From: Silene conica
Taxonomy: Eukaryota; Streptophyta; Magnoliopsida; Caryophyllales; Caryophyllaceae
DNA: 64,000 nucleotides
Direction of reading: 5' to 3'
Assembly: GCA_029255685.2 (NCBI GenBank)
Contig: CM055319.2
Location: 22,600,247 to 22,664,246, forward strand
The notes under the pieces are model-generated. The model had not been told where the DNA came from. It worked only from the letters and a program-made list of their open reading frames with translations, and made no database searches. Made by a program: the position numbers and the translations under genes. Positions within the stretch are counted from its first letter, which is position 1. Every line of letters starts with the position of its first letter. Of this stretch, positions 22,188-33,324 are shown piece after piece.

Positions 22188-23036
22188 CCGTACAAGGGTA
22201 TGTTCAATGACGTTATCACACTACATGTGGAGGACACAATCTCCAACAAACTCCCACTTGTCCGTACAAGTGTAGGTGCGATAACCGAATCTCATATCCT
22301 TTTAAAATTTCTCCCACTCAATGTAAGACAATTTGCAAATCCGCATTCGCAAAGGTCGTATCTCACAAGCGATCTGTATCAAGAGTGGTTTCCCCGACTA
22401 GAGAGTAACTTAACTGATAAAACGAATCTGTATTCGAGCATGGCCATGCATTTCAGTTACTACTCCTCGAGTGGCCCTGAGAAATGATAAAATCCTGATA
22501 AGGGTTTGGATATTTCCCTCAACTCGAATCCTGCCGATATCGCCCAGCATGAAATAACCCAGAAAAAATCCTCTTGGCCCCTGTTACGGTGACCGTGGGA
22601 AAGAAACCAAAGTTACCCAAAATCTGTCTTAATCTCAAGAAACAGTTGAAAGTCAAAAGACTCGACTCTAAGGAACACTATGGAGGTCCTATCCACGACC
22701 TGACACCCAATGTTATAAAACATTTAGGACTCCATAACGATGTCACGGGGTGTCCTACGAGATATCCGTATAACTCGCCTTTGTGATTGGTCAGTCATCC
22801 ACGTGACTTATGGCTCGTTGAACCCACCATCAACCAACGTCACAAAATGATTACCTGAGTTATCAGCTCAAGTGGGTAATCAAGGACCAAAACGATGTAA
22901 TGTTAATCAGTTCACTTTGTGGTGTTCAAAATTGGCGTACAATTCCACATGAGAAACAAAACATTTTATATCATAACAATAAGGTTGAATAGAGTACACG
23001 AGAAAATGAATTATTACATGAATTCATAAAAGAGTA
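22188..23036 (-). other. copia-2 3' untranslated region
   Basis: About 850 bp between the end of RNase H and the PPT. Small open frames here (22200-22487 and 22574-22786 on plus) are antisense to the element and show no family motif. Confidence 0.6.
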
Positions 23037-26000
23037 CTACAACTTAGGAACACATCCAATTCCCATGGAATGAATGTGCCCTTCATGCTTATCACGTGGT
23101 AATGCTTTTGTGAGAGGATCGGCTATGTTGTCATCCGTAGCGATCTTTTCAATAAAAATCTCCTTTTGCTCCACGTAATCTCTGATTAGATGAGCTTTCC
23201 GTTGTACATGCCTAGCCTTGCTGCTAGACTTATGCTCCTTAGCTTGGAAGATGGCACCGCTATTGTCACAATAGACGGTGATTGGGTCATTCGAACTAGG
23301 CACTACTGATAGTCCTTGTAAGAATTGACGCATCCATATTGCTTCCTTAGCTGCTTCCGAGGCGGCATAGTACTCGGACTCAGTCGTAGAATCTGCTGTA
23401 ACACTCTGTTTAGAACTTTTCCAGCTGACAGCAGCGCCATTAAGAGTAAAAACGAATCCAGACTGAGATTTCGAGTCATCTCAATGCATATGCAACGTCA
23501 GGACGTGTGCATATCATGGCATACATGATCGATCCTATTGCCGAAGCATAAGGAATCCGACTCATGCGCTCTTTCTCTTCCACTGACTTAGCTTCTTGAG
23601 TCTTGCTCAAGTGAAGCCCAGGAGTCATAGGAAGGAACCCCTTCTTGGAGTTCGTCATGCTGAATCTCTCCAGAATCTTCTCTATATAAGATTCCTGACT
23701 GAGAGACAACATCCGTCGTGATCTATCCCTGTAGATACGGATGCCCAAAATTCTTTGTGCCTCTCCCAGATCTTTCATCTGGAAATGGTTTTTCAACCAT
23801 GCTTTAACCGAAGATAAGAGAGGTATGTCATTCCCAATCAAGAGTATGTCATCGACATACAGTACTAGGAATACAATCTTACTCCCACTCGACTTGATAT
23901 AGAGACATGGTTCCTCGACTGATCGAATGAACCCATTCTCTTTTATCACTTGGTCGAAGCGATGATTCCAACTCCGCGATGCTTGCTTAAGTCCATAGAT
24001 GGAACGCTTAAGCTTGCAAACTTTCTTAGGATGTGCTGGATCGATAAAACCCTCGGGTTGTACCATGTACAACTCTTCCTCCAAATAACCGTTTAAGAAG
24101 GCGGTTTTAACGTCCATTTGCCATATTTCATAGTCATGAAATGCGGCGATCGCTAAGATAATCCGAATGGAACGTAGCATGACTACGGGTGCAAAGATCT
24201 CATCATAGTGCAAGCCTGGCACTTGAGTGAAACCTTTAGCAACTAGTCTAGCCTTGTGGATATCTTGTTGTCCTTCCACGGCATGCTTTATCTTGTAAAG
24301 CCATTTGCATTGAAGGGGACGTACCTTTACAGGTAGGTCCACAAGATCCCACACGTTGTTCTCATACATGGAGTCCATCTCGGATTGCATGGCTTCTAGC
24401 CATAGCTTTGAGTCAGAACTGGTCATGGCACTTTTATAGGTTGTGGGTTCATTACCCTCTAGGAGTAAGACATCATCTGTATCGTGTTCCTCGACCATAC
24501 CAATGTATCTGTCCGGTGGAATAGAGACTCTTCCTGACCTCCTAGGTTCCTCAGGCTTGTTCTCGAGAAATTCTTTCTCTAAGAACGTCGCACTAGCCGC
24601 AACAAAAACACGTTGTTCGGTAGGCGAGTAGAAGTAATGACCAAACGTTCCCTTTGGATAGCCTATAAAGTATGTCTTGACCGATCGCGGGCCGAGCTTA
24701 TCCTCGTGTCTCCACTTGACATAAGCCTCGCAACCCCAAACCCGAATAAAGGACAAGTTGGGGACCGTTCCCTTCCATAACTCGAATGGAGTCTTGTCAA
24801 CAGCTTTAGACGGACTTCGGTTAAGTATTAGAGCGGCCGACAAAAGAGCATAGCCCCACAATGAATCAGGCACAACGGTGTGACTCATCATGGATCGAAC
24901 CATATCGAGTAAAGTTCGATTTCTCCGTTCGGACACACCATTTAATTGTGGTGTTCCAGGTGGAGTCAACTGTAGCACGATCCCACAGTCTTTAAGGTGT
25001 TGATCAAACTCGCGTGAAAGATACTCACCACCACGATCCGAGCGTAGTGCTTTAATCTTTCTACCCAGCTGGTTCTGTACCCGATTCTGGTATTCTTTGA
25101 ACTTGTCAAAGGATTCACTTTTGTTTTTCATTAAGTAGACATAGCCATATCTACTCAAATCATCCGTGAAAGTGATGAAATACCTATAGCCATCTCGTGC
25201 GTTGATCGACATAGGGCCACATACGTCCGTATGTATGAGTCCTAATAGGTCGGCAGCGCGCATTCCAACACCTTTGAAGGAAATACGAGTCATTTTGCCG
25301 ATGAGACATGATTCACACGTGCCATATGATTCGAAATCAAAGGGCGAAATAGCTCCATTCTGTATGAGCTGTTTTACGCGTTTCTCATTTATGTGTCCCA
25401 TACGACAATGCCATAGGTAAGTTTGATCTTTGTCACCTACCTTTATTCTTTTATTATTCACATGTAATATCTCGGTGGTTTGATCTAAAACATAAATTCC
25501 ATTCATGGAAACTGCCTTGCCATAAATCATATTGTGTAAGGAGAAAATACAGCTATTATTCTCTATTACAAATGAAAAACCGAGTTTGTCAAGCGCAGAA
25601 ACTGAAATAATGTTTTTGGACAAACAAGGAACATAATAACAGTTATATAAAAATAACTCGAATCCACTTGGAAGCTGGATTACGTATGTTCCCTTCGAGA
25701 CTGCAGCCACACGTGCTCCATTCCCGACACGCAGGTCCACCTCACCCTTGGTTAGGGGTTCTTGGTTTCGGAGGCCCTGCACATGATTACATAGATGAGA
25801 ACCACAACCAGTATCAAGTACCCAAGTTCCGCAACTTGCGTGGTTAATCTCAATCATGTGAATAAAAGAAGAAGAAGACATACCAACAGGAGTAACACGG
25901 CCTGCCTTAATGTCCTCGCGATACACGGGGCATGAGCGCCTCCAATGCCCAGTCTTGTGGCAATGGTGACATTCCATGCTTGTATCCTTGCTCTTTGTCT

Positions 26001-26805
26001 TGCCTTGTGAGTTAATCGACTCACCAGGCCCACTCTTAGCAAATCCTGGTTTCTTGAACCTGGGCCTACCTACCGCTAGGTCGCCCTGAGCTTTAGCCTT
26101 CCCTTTACCTTTTCCCTTACTTGAGATCATGAGAACATCCTGCTTTAGACTCCCACTCAACTTTAGATCCTTCTCAGTCTGTACGAGAAGGGAGTGGAGC
26201 TCATGGGGAGTCTTCTTCATGTCGTTCATGTAGTAGTTGGCCCTAAAGAGGGCGAACCCATCATGAAGCGAATGAAGCATGCGATCAACGATGAGGTTCT
26301 CACTGATCTTGCAGTTTAGGGTCTCCAGTTTCTCGATATTCTCAATCATGTTGAGAATATGTGGGCTAACAGCTTGGCCCTTCTGGAGTTTCGCCTCAAA
26401 GAAGCGACAGGTATGCTCATAAGAAACGATTCTCGGAGCCTTGGAGAATTCGTTAGTGAGCGTGGTGAAAATCTTGTTTGCACCATGGGTTATGAAGCGT
26501 CTTTGCAAATTTGATTCCATTGCATAGATGAGTACGTTCTTTATCGCACCCGCTTCCATAACGAAATCGCTATGAGCGCGAATTTCGTTGGCTCTAGCTC
26601 CAGTTCCTGGGTGTGGCGGAATGGGCTCAGTTAAGAACTTGAGCTTTCCGTCAGCAATGGCAGCATTCCGTAGTGCTGCCTCCCAGTCAGAGAAGTTTGA
26701 CCCATCATTCCTCAGTCTAGTTGACTGATTCATGGAGTCCATGAAGGCTTTTAGCCAGGATTCACGTGCTAGCTTGGCACTTGGCATTGGGTCTTCACCA
26801 GCCAT
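23037..26805 (-). pseudogene. copia-2 gag-pol with deletion before RNase H
   Basis: An ATG at 26805 (MAGEDPMPSAK) opens a 1109-codon frame to a stop at 23476. Domains in order are a copia gag (about residues 20-230), a CCHC knuckle CHHCHKTGHWRRSC (about 280) and protease WVLDTGCGSH (about 330). Integrase follows with HCRMGHINEKR, HTDVCGP, RSDRGGEY and GVSERRNR, then RT with MDVKTAFLNGYL and LYVDDILL. After DVAYAL the frame hits TGA. From about 23482 another frame resumes at DDSKSQSGF and runs through RNase H ([26 protein letters not shown]) to 23037. Relatives have roughly 60 codons between these points, so a short deletion (likely 150-200 bp) removed the linker and shifted the frame. The integrase C-terminal spacer also looks short. 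Everything before the deletion is intact. Confidence 0.92.
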
Positions 26806-28207
26806 TTTAGTTTTACAGCAGTTTTAATGAACGTGTTCTACACTGAAAAGAAGATAAAACAAAACCATATAAGCAACTTATTGTTGTGATTTAAGTCTAT
26901 ATTAAATTGAATTTAAACTCGTAGACTCATGCATTTATATAATTGATCTCCCTCAAGAATTATATAAACGATCCCAAGACTCAATTTCCGTATATTGATA
27001 AGCCCACAATTTGGCTAATTCCAATCGTTGGAACTCTTGGTCGATAGATTTCCGTATACCTATCTATTAGTCCATCTCAGTCACTGGAATATTATCGAGT
27101 GACCATGATGTTGAGATAAAATAAATCATCTGTTCCCACTTACCCGACGTAGAAGGGGTCATATTATGCCTACCGACGAAGAAGGGATTCATGGGAGGCT
27201 GATTTATAAAGACTAATCTCAATTTTTGGTTATACGAGGAAGACCCCATCAACTCTTATTTATCCATATTTAAGTGAACTAAAAACTAGCATTTGCGTGA
27301 ATGAATTAAATAAAGTGATGGCTTTTAAAATGACATGTGACATCTGTATTGTCACAGAAAACTAACGCGTAACCTCTACATGAGTCAGTTTTCAGGCATG
27401 ATATAGGTGGTTTGGTTTTTAGGCGGAATATGATGCAAGCTATTATCGATGAAAGCGTAAAGATAAATGCAATAAACGTAAATAAAAGTCCTAGTGTGGC
27501 CTATCCTACCAAAATAAACATAAAACAACTTGGAATCCACTGTTGGACCCTAGAAGCTTGTCTTGATGTTCCATCTTGGTCCTTGCAGCGGGAGTGAGCA
27601 TCCGGCCTCCGTCTTGTCTTTGGTCTTCACAAAATTACTAATTTAAATTACAAAAGTAGTCCTAGATACATTCTAATTTAAATACAAAAGTAATTACATG
27701 GCAAAAACCCAAAACGGAGATTCAAGATCTCAAAATTACAAGCAAGACTGTGTCCCATCATTACGGTGACACAATCTTCTAAGGCCACACTAAGTTACAA
27801 CCGTTTGCAAAAATTAAATACGTTATTGAAAGCATTCAAGGCATTCACAAGACGATAAATAAAATGCATCAACTAAATAAAATTTATACATGACATAATA
27901 CAGTTATTATGATTAATAAATTTATACCAAACCACCTTTTAAGATTAAAATTAAGTGACTATACCGTTTTAATCACCAATTTTAACAAACATATAATCCA
28001 TTATTTTAAACTGTTTTAAAACAATATGTATCAAGCGAGGGTGAACCGTTTCACTAAATAATACACTATTTCCGTATATAGTATATTATTTTAAGCCATG
28101 TGAAAATAAACATGTTATTTTCGTAAAATAAAAAAAAAAACGATTCTGTTACAGGGGTGGTCTACCGACCGGAAAAAACAGGTCGACCGACCACCTGACG
28201 AAAAAAA

Positions 28208-28245
<38 letters not shown>

Positions 28246-28484
28246 CAGAATGGTCGACCGACCCGAAAAACAGGTCGACCGACCACAAAACACGAAACCG
28301 AGTTTCTGAACACGATTTCTCACAAAGGAAACTGTTTTGAAAAAAAAACAGAAAACTCACACAGGGGCGGTCGACCGACCGCTATAACTGGTCGACCGAC
28401 CGACACGGCGGCAGAAACGAGATTTTTCAAAAACTTTTAAATAAACTTATGAAAAACACAAAAGTAAAATTTTCATGGCCTAAG
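26806..28484 (-). other. copia-2 5' leader
   Basis: About 1.7 kb of untranslated leader between PBS and gag ATG, long for a copia element. It contains the GGTCGACCGACC array (28158-28412) and a run of A then T (about 28201-28242) that could fold or be an assembly-sensitive homopolymer. Open frames here (27067-27252, 28115-28360) have no family match. Confidence 0.7.
28158..28412. repeat. paired GGTCGACCGACC motifs in copia-2 leader
   Basis: Three pairs of GGTCGACCGACC-type motifs, six copies in all, lie at about 28158-28196, 28250-28282 and 28366-28410. The members of each pair are 8-12 bp apart. Each motif contains the palindrome GGTCGACC, and members of a pair can also pair with each other across the A-rich spacer. 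Confidence 0.8.
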
Positions 28485-28498
28485 GCTCTGATACCACT
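28485..28498 (-). other. copia-2 primer-binding site (tRNA-Met)
   Basis: On minus, the 5' LTR end ...CCCCACA is followed by AGTGGTATCAGAGCC, complementary to the 3' end of initiator tRNA-Met. Confidence 0.88.
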
Positions 28499-29496
28499 TG
28501 TGGGGAATAAAGCATGTATTCACCCTAAACTTGCAGGATTATAATGAAAAATACAGTTGTGTTTATAGTCATAAGATTAAAAAGGATAAGAAAAAGAATT
28601 CAACCTTTGGTCCTTTGTGCTTATGGCCTAAGAACAGGAATTAATGCAAATTCCCTCCTATAACTTGCACCCAAGACTTAGTTTGAGACGTGGCCGCGTG
28701 TGCTAGAAATCCTCTCCAATTGCCTTGCAATATAGGGAGAGCCCCTGAGGTTTTAGATGTGAGATCTGAGGTTTTGGGAGAAGAATGCTCTCAAACCCTA
28801 ATATTACCCTGAGATTATTTTACAGTGCAACAAGAGTCTTTGATATAAGGAGAAGGACTCTCCTTATATACTACACTTGGCCGGCCGAAATTGATGTCGG
28901 GTAGGAGTGGGCTTTCCACTGTTACCTTATTCCAATGCGTGATTCGACCCATTTAGCTATAATTTATTCGCGGGTTTTATTTATAAATCGTAACATGTTA
29001 TCAGTTATTAATACAGTCGATATATTAATAATGGTCTGATAAAATACGATATTGTATAATTACCTAAATTAATATAACTGTTTATATTAATTCGCGAATA
29101 CAATATTTAATTAAATATAACCGTTTATATTTAATTTACGAATTAAACATGTAATCCGTATTAGCTAAAATTATTTAATCCGTATTAAATAATAATCTCA
29201 ACATCTTATTGACTAATTTAGTAGTCAATACCTCTGACTAACTGTTTAGTCATATCCGGCAAAATGTGACTGTATTTTCATACCTTCACATCTCTCAAAC
29301 GTGTCCTATAGGTGTGACGTATAGGGACCAGTTGATCACCGCCATCCGTATGACAATAACGTCAAACTTATCTAGCAAGCCAACCGTTATTGATAAACGT
29401 GGATCAACTGGTAATAATACAGAAGTATGCCCTTGTGATCCTTAAAGAGATTTAATAAGTCATTGTACTTAATTGTCAAGGACACCAGCCTCAACA
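28499..29496 (-). repeat. copia-2 5' LTR
   Basis: 998 bp, essentially identical to 21177-22174. The TATA box on minus is at about 28863-28871. It drives transcription leftward through the leader into gag. Confidence 0.95.
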
Positions 29497-30798
29497 GTTT
29501 GATCTACCTCTGTTAGACTCTCCTTAAGATTAACATTTTCCTCGGCAATACTTTCAATTTCATCTTGCATAGCAACGAGTTTATTTCCTTGGACACGACA
29601 CTTGTCAATAAAATCATCTAGAAGAAGACAGATTTTGTCTTTAGAAAAGGCGCGGGCCTTTTTCTTTAGACATTTTACCTCGCTTTCGGAGTCGGAACTT
29701 GAATCAACTGAGTGAGCCATGAGGCAAATGGCAGCTTCTTTCTTTGATGTTTTTGAGGTTTCGGTTTTTGATTTTGAAGAAATACTTAACTTTGCATCCA
29801 ATTCTTCCTCAAGGTACTCGTCCTCATCAGAATCGGATAAACCCCAAATGGCAGTCATAACTTTGTTTTTGTAATCTCTCTTAGCAAAATCACGCTTTTC
29901 CTTGGACTTAATATCGTCCCACTTTGGGCATTCCTTTATTTGGTGACCCTTGTCACCACATTTGAAGCAACCAAAAGTGGAATTAGATCTCCTCTTTGGA
30001 AAACGCCTTTTGCTAGCATTGTTAGTGAACTTTTGAGACCCACGACCATTAATTATACCGGCCATGTTCTTAGTGAACATAGCGAACTCAACATCCTCAT
30101 CCTCCTCATCACTTGAGAGAGCATTTAGAGCGAGTTCCTTCCCCTTTGAAATCTCATGAGAGCGTTTAATGAGTGAAAGCTCATGGGCCTTAAGAGACCC
30201 CATTAGTTCATTAAGGGAAAGAGTGGCAAGGTCCTTGGCTTCCTCAATAGCCGTCACCTTCGGTTGCCACTTTTCAGTTAAGCTTCGAAGGATCTTTCGG
30301 ACTAAATCCTCGGAATCAAACTCACGACCTAGGCTCATAAGTTCATTAACAATGCAAGAGAAACGAGATGAAAGACTATTGATTGACTCGTCCTTTCCCA
30401 TGTTAAACATCTCATATTGTTGCATGAGAAGGTCAACACGGTACTTTTTGACTTGAGACGTACCCTCATGAGCTAAGCTTAGGGTGTCCCAAATGTCTTT
30501 GGCCGAAGTGCAACCAGATATACGATTAATCTCTTGGTCGTCAATGTCATATTGAAGAATGGACATGGCTCTAGAGTTTTTCTCGATCTTTTTATAATCG
30601 TTTTCATTATATTTTTCCTCATCTTTTGGTGTCGTTTTTCCATCCTTATCTGTCACCTCTATCTTAAGTGGGCCCTTTTTTTATTATCATCCAACATTCA
30701 TAATCTACCCCTTTAACGTAGTGTTACATGCGGTGTTTCCACCAAGCATAGTTTTCACCTTTAAAAATTGGGTACTTAGTGTGTTTAGACTCGTCCAT
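29497..30798 (-). pseudogene. Sirevirus gag, N-terminal part
   Basis: Start ATG at 30798 (MDESKHTKYPIFKGE), followed by the copia gag hallmark GENYAWWKHRM. A TAA follows directly, and a run of seven A near 30675 shifts the frame. From 30656 the frame is open to the copia-2 insertion, through the UBN2-type gag (TSAKDIWDTL, EMFNMGKDESI) and a first CCHC knuckle CFKCGDKGHQIKEC, then a Ser/Glu-rich coiled-coil region. The C-terminal part is at 20481-21176. Early breaks mean this copy makes no full gag. Confidence 0.85.
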
Positions 30799-30845
30799 GA
30801 TTACGGATCTTTCTCTTTGGTGGTTAAGCCTAATCAAGAGCACAA

Positions 30846-30860
30846 GGCTCTGATACCAAT
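30846..30860 (-). other. Sirevirus primer-binding site (tRNA-Met)
   Basis: The minus strand reads ATTGGTATCAGAGCC immediately after the 5' LTR, the tRNA-Met PBS used by most plant copia elements. Confidence 0.88.
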
Positions 30861-32180
30861 TGAAAAATCAAGAACGAGTTTAGCACCTAAGAGGGGGAGG
30901 GGGTGAATTAGGTGACCTTTTAAAAAATCTGAAATAGCTTAAGTGTTTCACGCTTTAAGGAAACAAGATCAGGGACTAAGCAACAGTATGAGGAACTGTT
31001 GCACAGAGCTGATCTATTTCGAGTATCACAAGAAACGAGTAACAAGTACGAGAAAGAGCAATAAGCAAACGATATAAAAAATTGGTTCAGCTCCTACTCC
31101 GGAGCCTACGTCCAACCGTTATTTTATTGAAAGTTTAGAAGCTACTCCGCTTAACTAAAACTATTACAACAAAACAACTTCCCAACCTACTCCGGTTGCA
31201 TTTGCTAAGAGCTACTCCGCTCGAAGACTTGACTCAAACTTAAAGCTACTCCGCTCTAAGAGTTTGTTGTTCTACCTTTGGTTTACACGATCAATGTCTC
31301 AAGAGTTCTCTTAAAGAACATGGAGACTACTTTTAGGATCTAAACACAAGGTTCATCGAACAAACATTTATACTCATTAGAAGTGCGAACTAGTACAAGG
31401 AGATCATAGCTTTTCGAAAACAAATGAAGACTTCTTTCAAAAACAGAAACTTTTGCAAAATAAACTTGAAGAGTAAATGCTTAAAAGGTTTTGCAAAGTT
31501 TTTACAATAAATGCTTAGAAAGTCTTGGCAATTAATGAGCCAAAGAGTTGGTATTTATAGAGGATTTGGGCGAGTGGAAGCACACTCTCAAGTGTGTAAT
31601 TTGTTTGCATAACTCTATTACCCAAGGGTTCAAATAGTGGAGTGTCTTTTACAATCTGAAAATGCACATGGTTGAGAGGCTCAAGGCAAGCCACTTAAGG
31701 TAAGGAGTGTAAGAGAGAACCTTCCTTTTGTAGGGTCTTATGGCCAAAAAAGGAAAAAGTAAACTTTCTTCTTTTTCTAGCCTTTAGACCTCATGTGCAA
31801 TGTGTGCTTTTGAATTTCAAATTAATTTCTTTAAGTTTGTAAAACATTTGAAGTATGTAAATGAACCAAAACACCAACATCTTTTGATAGAAATATTTTT
31901 CGAAATATAATCTCCATGACCGTACTAGAAACCCCAGTTGCAACAGTCTGTTGGACTGTTGCAAGGATTTTGCACCTCTAACAAATACGAATGAATGTTA
32001 AACTACCTTGCTTACAACATATTCCTAGACTTGGCATTCTCTTGTCTTTGCTTGCATCTTGACATATGAACTTGTAATCTTCAATAAGCTTTATGTCACT
32101 TTGCTAATCTCTTGTACTAATCAAGCAAACATTAGATTAATCAAGGTAACTTGTCATCATCAACATATTGTGTTCTAACA
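30861..32180 (-). repeat. Sirevirus 5' LTR
   Basis: 1320 bp, the same length as the 3' LTR and about 99.5% identical by eye. The TACTCC hairpin array is at 31090-31256 and the TATA box at 31552-31560 (minus). All five hairpin arms are unchanged between the two LTRs. Confidence 0.93.
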
Positions 32181-32185
32181 AAGTA

Positions 32186-33310
32186 GATTCCTCAGAATTC
32201 ATCAGTACCTCGGAAAGTGAACGTTAAGATCCATTATAACCATTTCCACACCTCTATATAAGGAACCAAACATCCTTTAAGCATTTTAGGCTCGACCTCC
32301 TACGAGTTCACAAGTTGTACTTCACTACACCATTTACCCATTTTAGGACACGACCTTTGAATAACTCCACTAAGGGCATATCGCTAAGTCCGTTCAAGCA
32401 ACCATGAGCATAAACTCTGATAAATCCTTCTAAGGTCACATTACTGATTCCTCCATTACCCGTCCATAATTATGAACAATCCACATTCACCCAAGGTAAC
32501 ATCGAAATTAAACTTAGAACGGATTCCCAAGGTCAAGTATTACTAGCTCGCTTTACTCATCTATTCATTTTTACTAGCATCTCAAGTGTACTTCCCAAAT
32601 TCATTCCTATGAGCCCTAACACTTACTTTGTACCCAAATCCAATCCATAAGCTCTCAATCTCAATCATGATCCCAAAGGCTAAGTTTCACCAAATATCAC
32701 ATACATAGCTCAACATTCGAACCAAAAGCTCCATTAGCTAACACTACTCACTTTAGGGCAAGAGACCAAGCATTGGGATTAGCAAGAAATAGTTTACTAC
32801 ATACCCTAAACCATTCCAAAAACGTTACCTTTCCAAAAGAGGCTAAGGGTTATTCTCGATCAAGTTCCTCAATTTCAACCACTAAGGTAAGCTACTTATG
32901 AAGTGCCAAGAGAAAAGGAAGGTAGCAAGCATGAGGTTAAGTCGGAAGGTTACAAAAGTAGCTTTCGAGGCAAGATAGAAGAGAGTTCAAGGAAATGGGA
33001 TATGCATCAAGAGACAGAAAAAGGAAATGATGCATGAAAACAAGGAGTATCTTAAGGAACAAGAAGCATTCACCAAGCATGGTACGAATCTTCCAACTTC
33101 GGTACTAGACACCAGTCTTGATCGACATTCAAGTAAGCTCGTTGTCACCTGTTCTAAGGTACAACAATTAACAAACCGGTTAGACGTAACATAGAGAAAT
33201 CACAATACAGAGTACCACTTGGTCCTTAAGTCTACCCATCTCTCATTCATTATTCCAGGTCAAGTTCATATTTAAGTTGGGGTACACATGCGTGCGTCGG
33301 GAGCATTACT
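32186..33310 (-). other. gypsy-1 interior, 5' portion, non-coding
   Basis: About 1.1 kb immediately downstream of the gypsy-1 PBS, where gag would be expected. It is rich in short ACC/CAT-type runs, has stops in all frames, and shows no gag motif on the minus strand. This absence is the main argument that gypsy-1 is a LARD. Confidence 0.6.
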
Positions 33311-33324
33311 GCTCTGATACCAAC
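33311..33324 (-). other. gypsy-1 primer-binding site (tRNA-Met)
   Basis: Right after the 5' LTR on minus is GTTGGTATCAGAGC, complementary to initiator tRNA-Met. Confidence 0.85.

Larger units (their letters stand above)
21177..29496 (-). mobile_element. copia-2, Tork/Angela-like Ty1/copia element
   Basis: 8320 bp, inserted in the Sirevirus gag with a perfect TSD GTTTG (21172-21176 and 29497-29501). The LTRs of 998 bp differ at only about two positions by eye. The PBS (28485-28498) and PPT (22175-22187) place it on minus. It has a 1.7-kb leader and one gag-pol ORF of copia order with a deletion at the RT/RNase H junction. It is the youngest insertion in the stack. The lineage call rests on the PPT form AAGTGGGAGATTG, the RT motifs and the gag type; it is less certain than superfamily. 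Confidence 0.92.
12925..32180 (-). mobile_element. Sirevirus-type Ty1/copia retrotransposon, interrupted by copia-2
   Basis: The LTRs are each exactly 1320 bp (12925-14244 and 30861-32180), with a perfect TSD AAGTA (12920-12924 and 32181-32185). The PBS is beside the right LTR and the PPT beside the left one, so it reads minus. Gene order is gag with two CCHC knuckles, protease, integrase, RT and RNase H (copia order), then a large extra ORF between pol and the 3' LTR. That extra ORF plus a cluster of GGGGGA polypurine tracts marks the Sirevirus (Maximus/SIRE) lineage. The LTRs differ at only about six sites by eye, yet gag and pol carry several stops and frameshifts. Copia-2 later inserted in gag. 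Confidence 0.9.

Noticed and set aside
28115..28360. 81-residue minus-strand ORF in copia-2 leader
   Set aside because: It contains the poly-A/T run read as lysines and translated palindromes, with no family motif.
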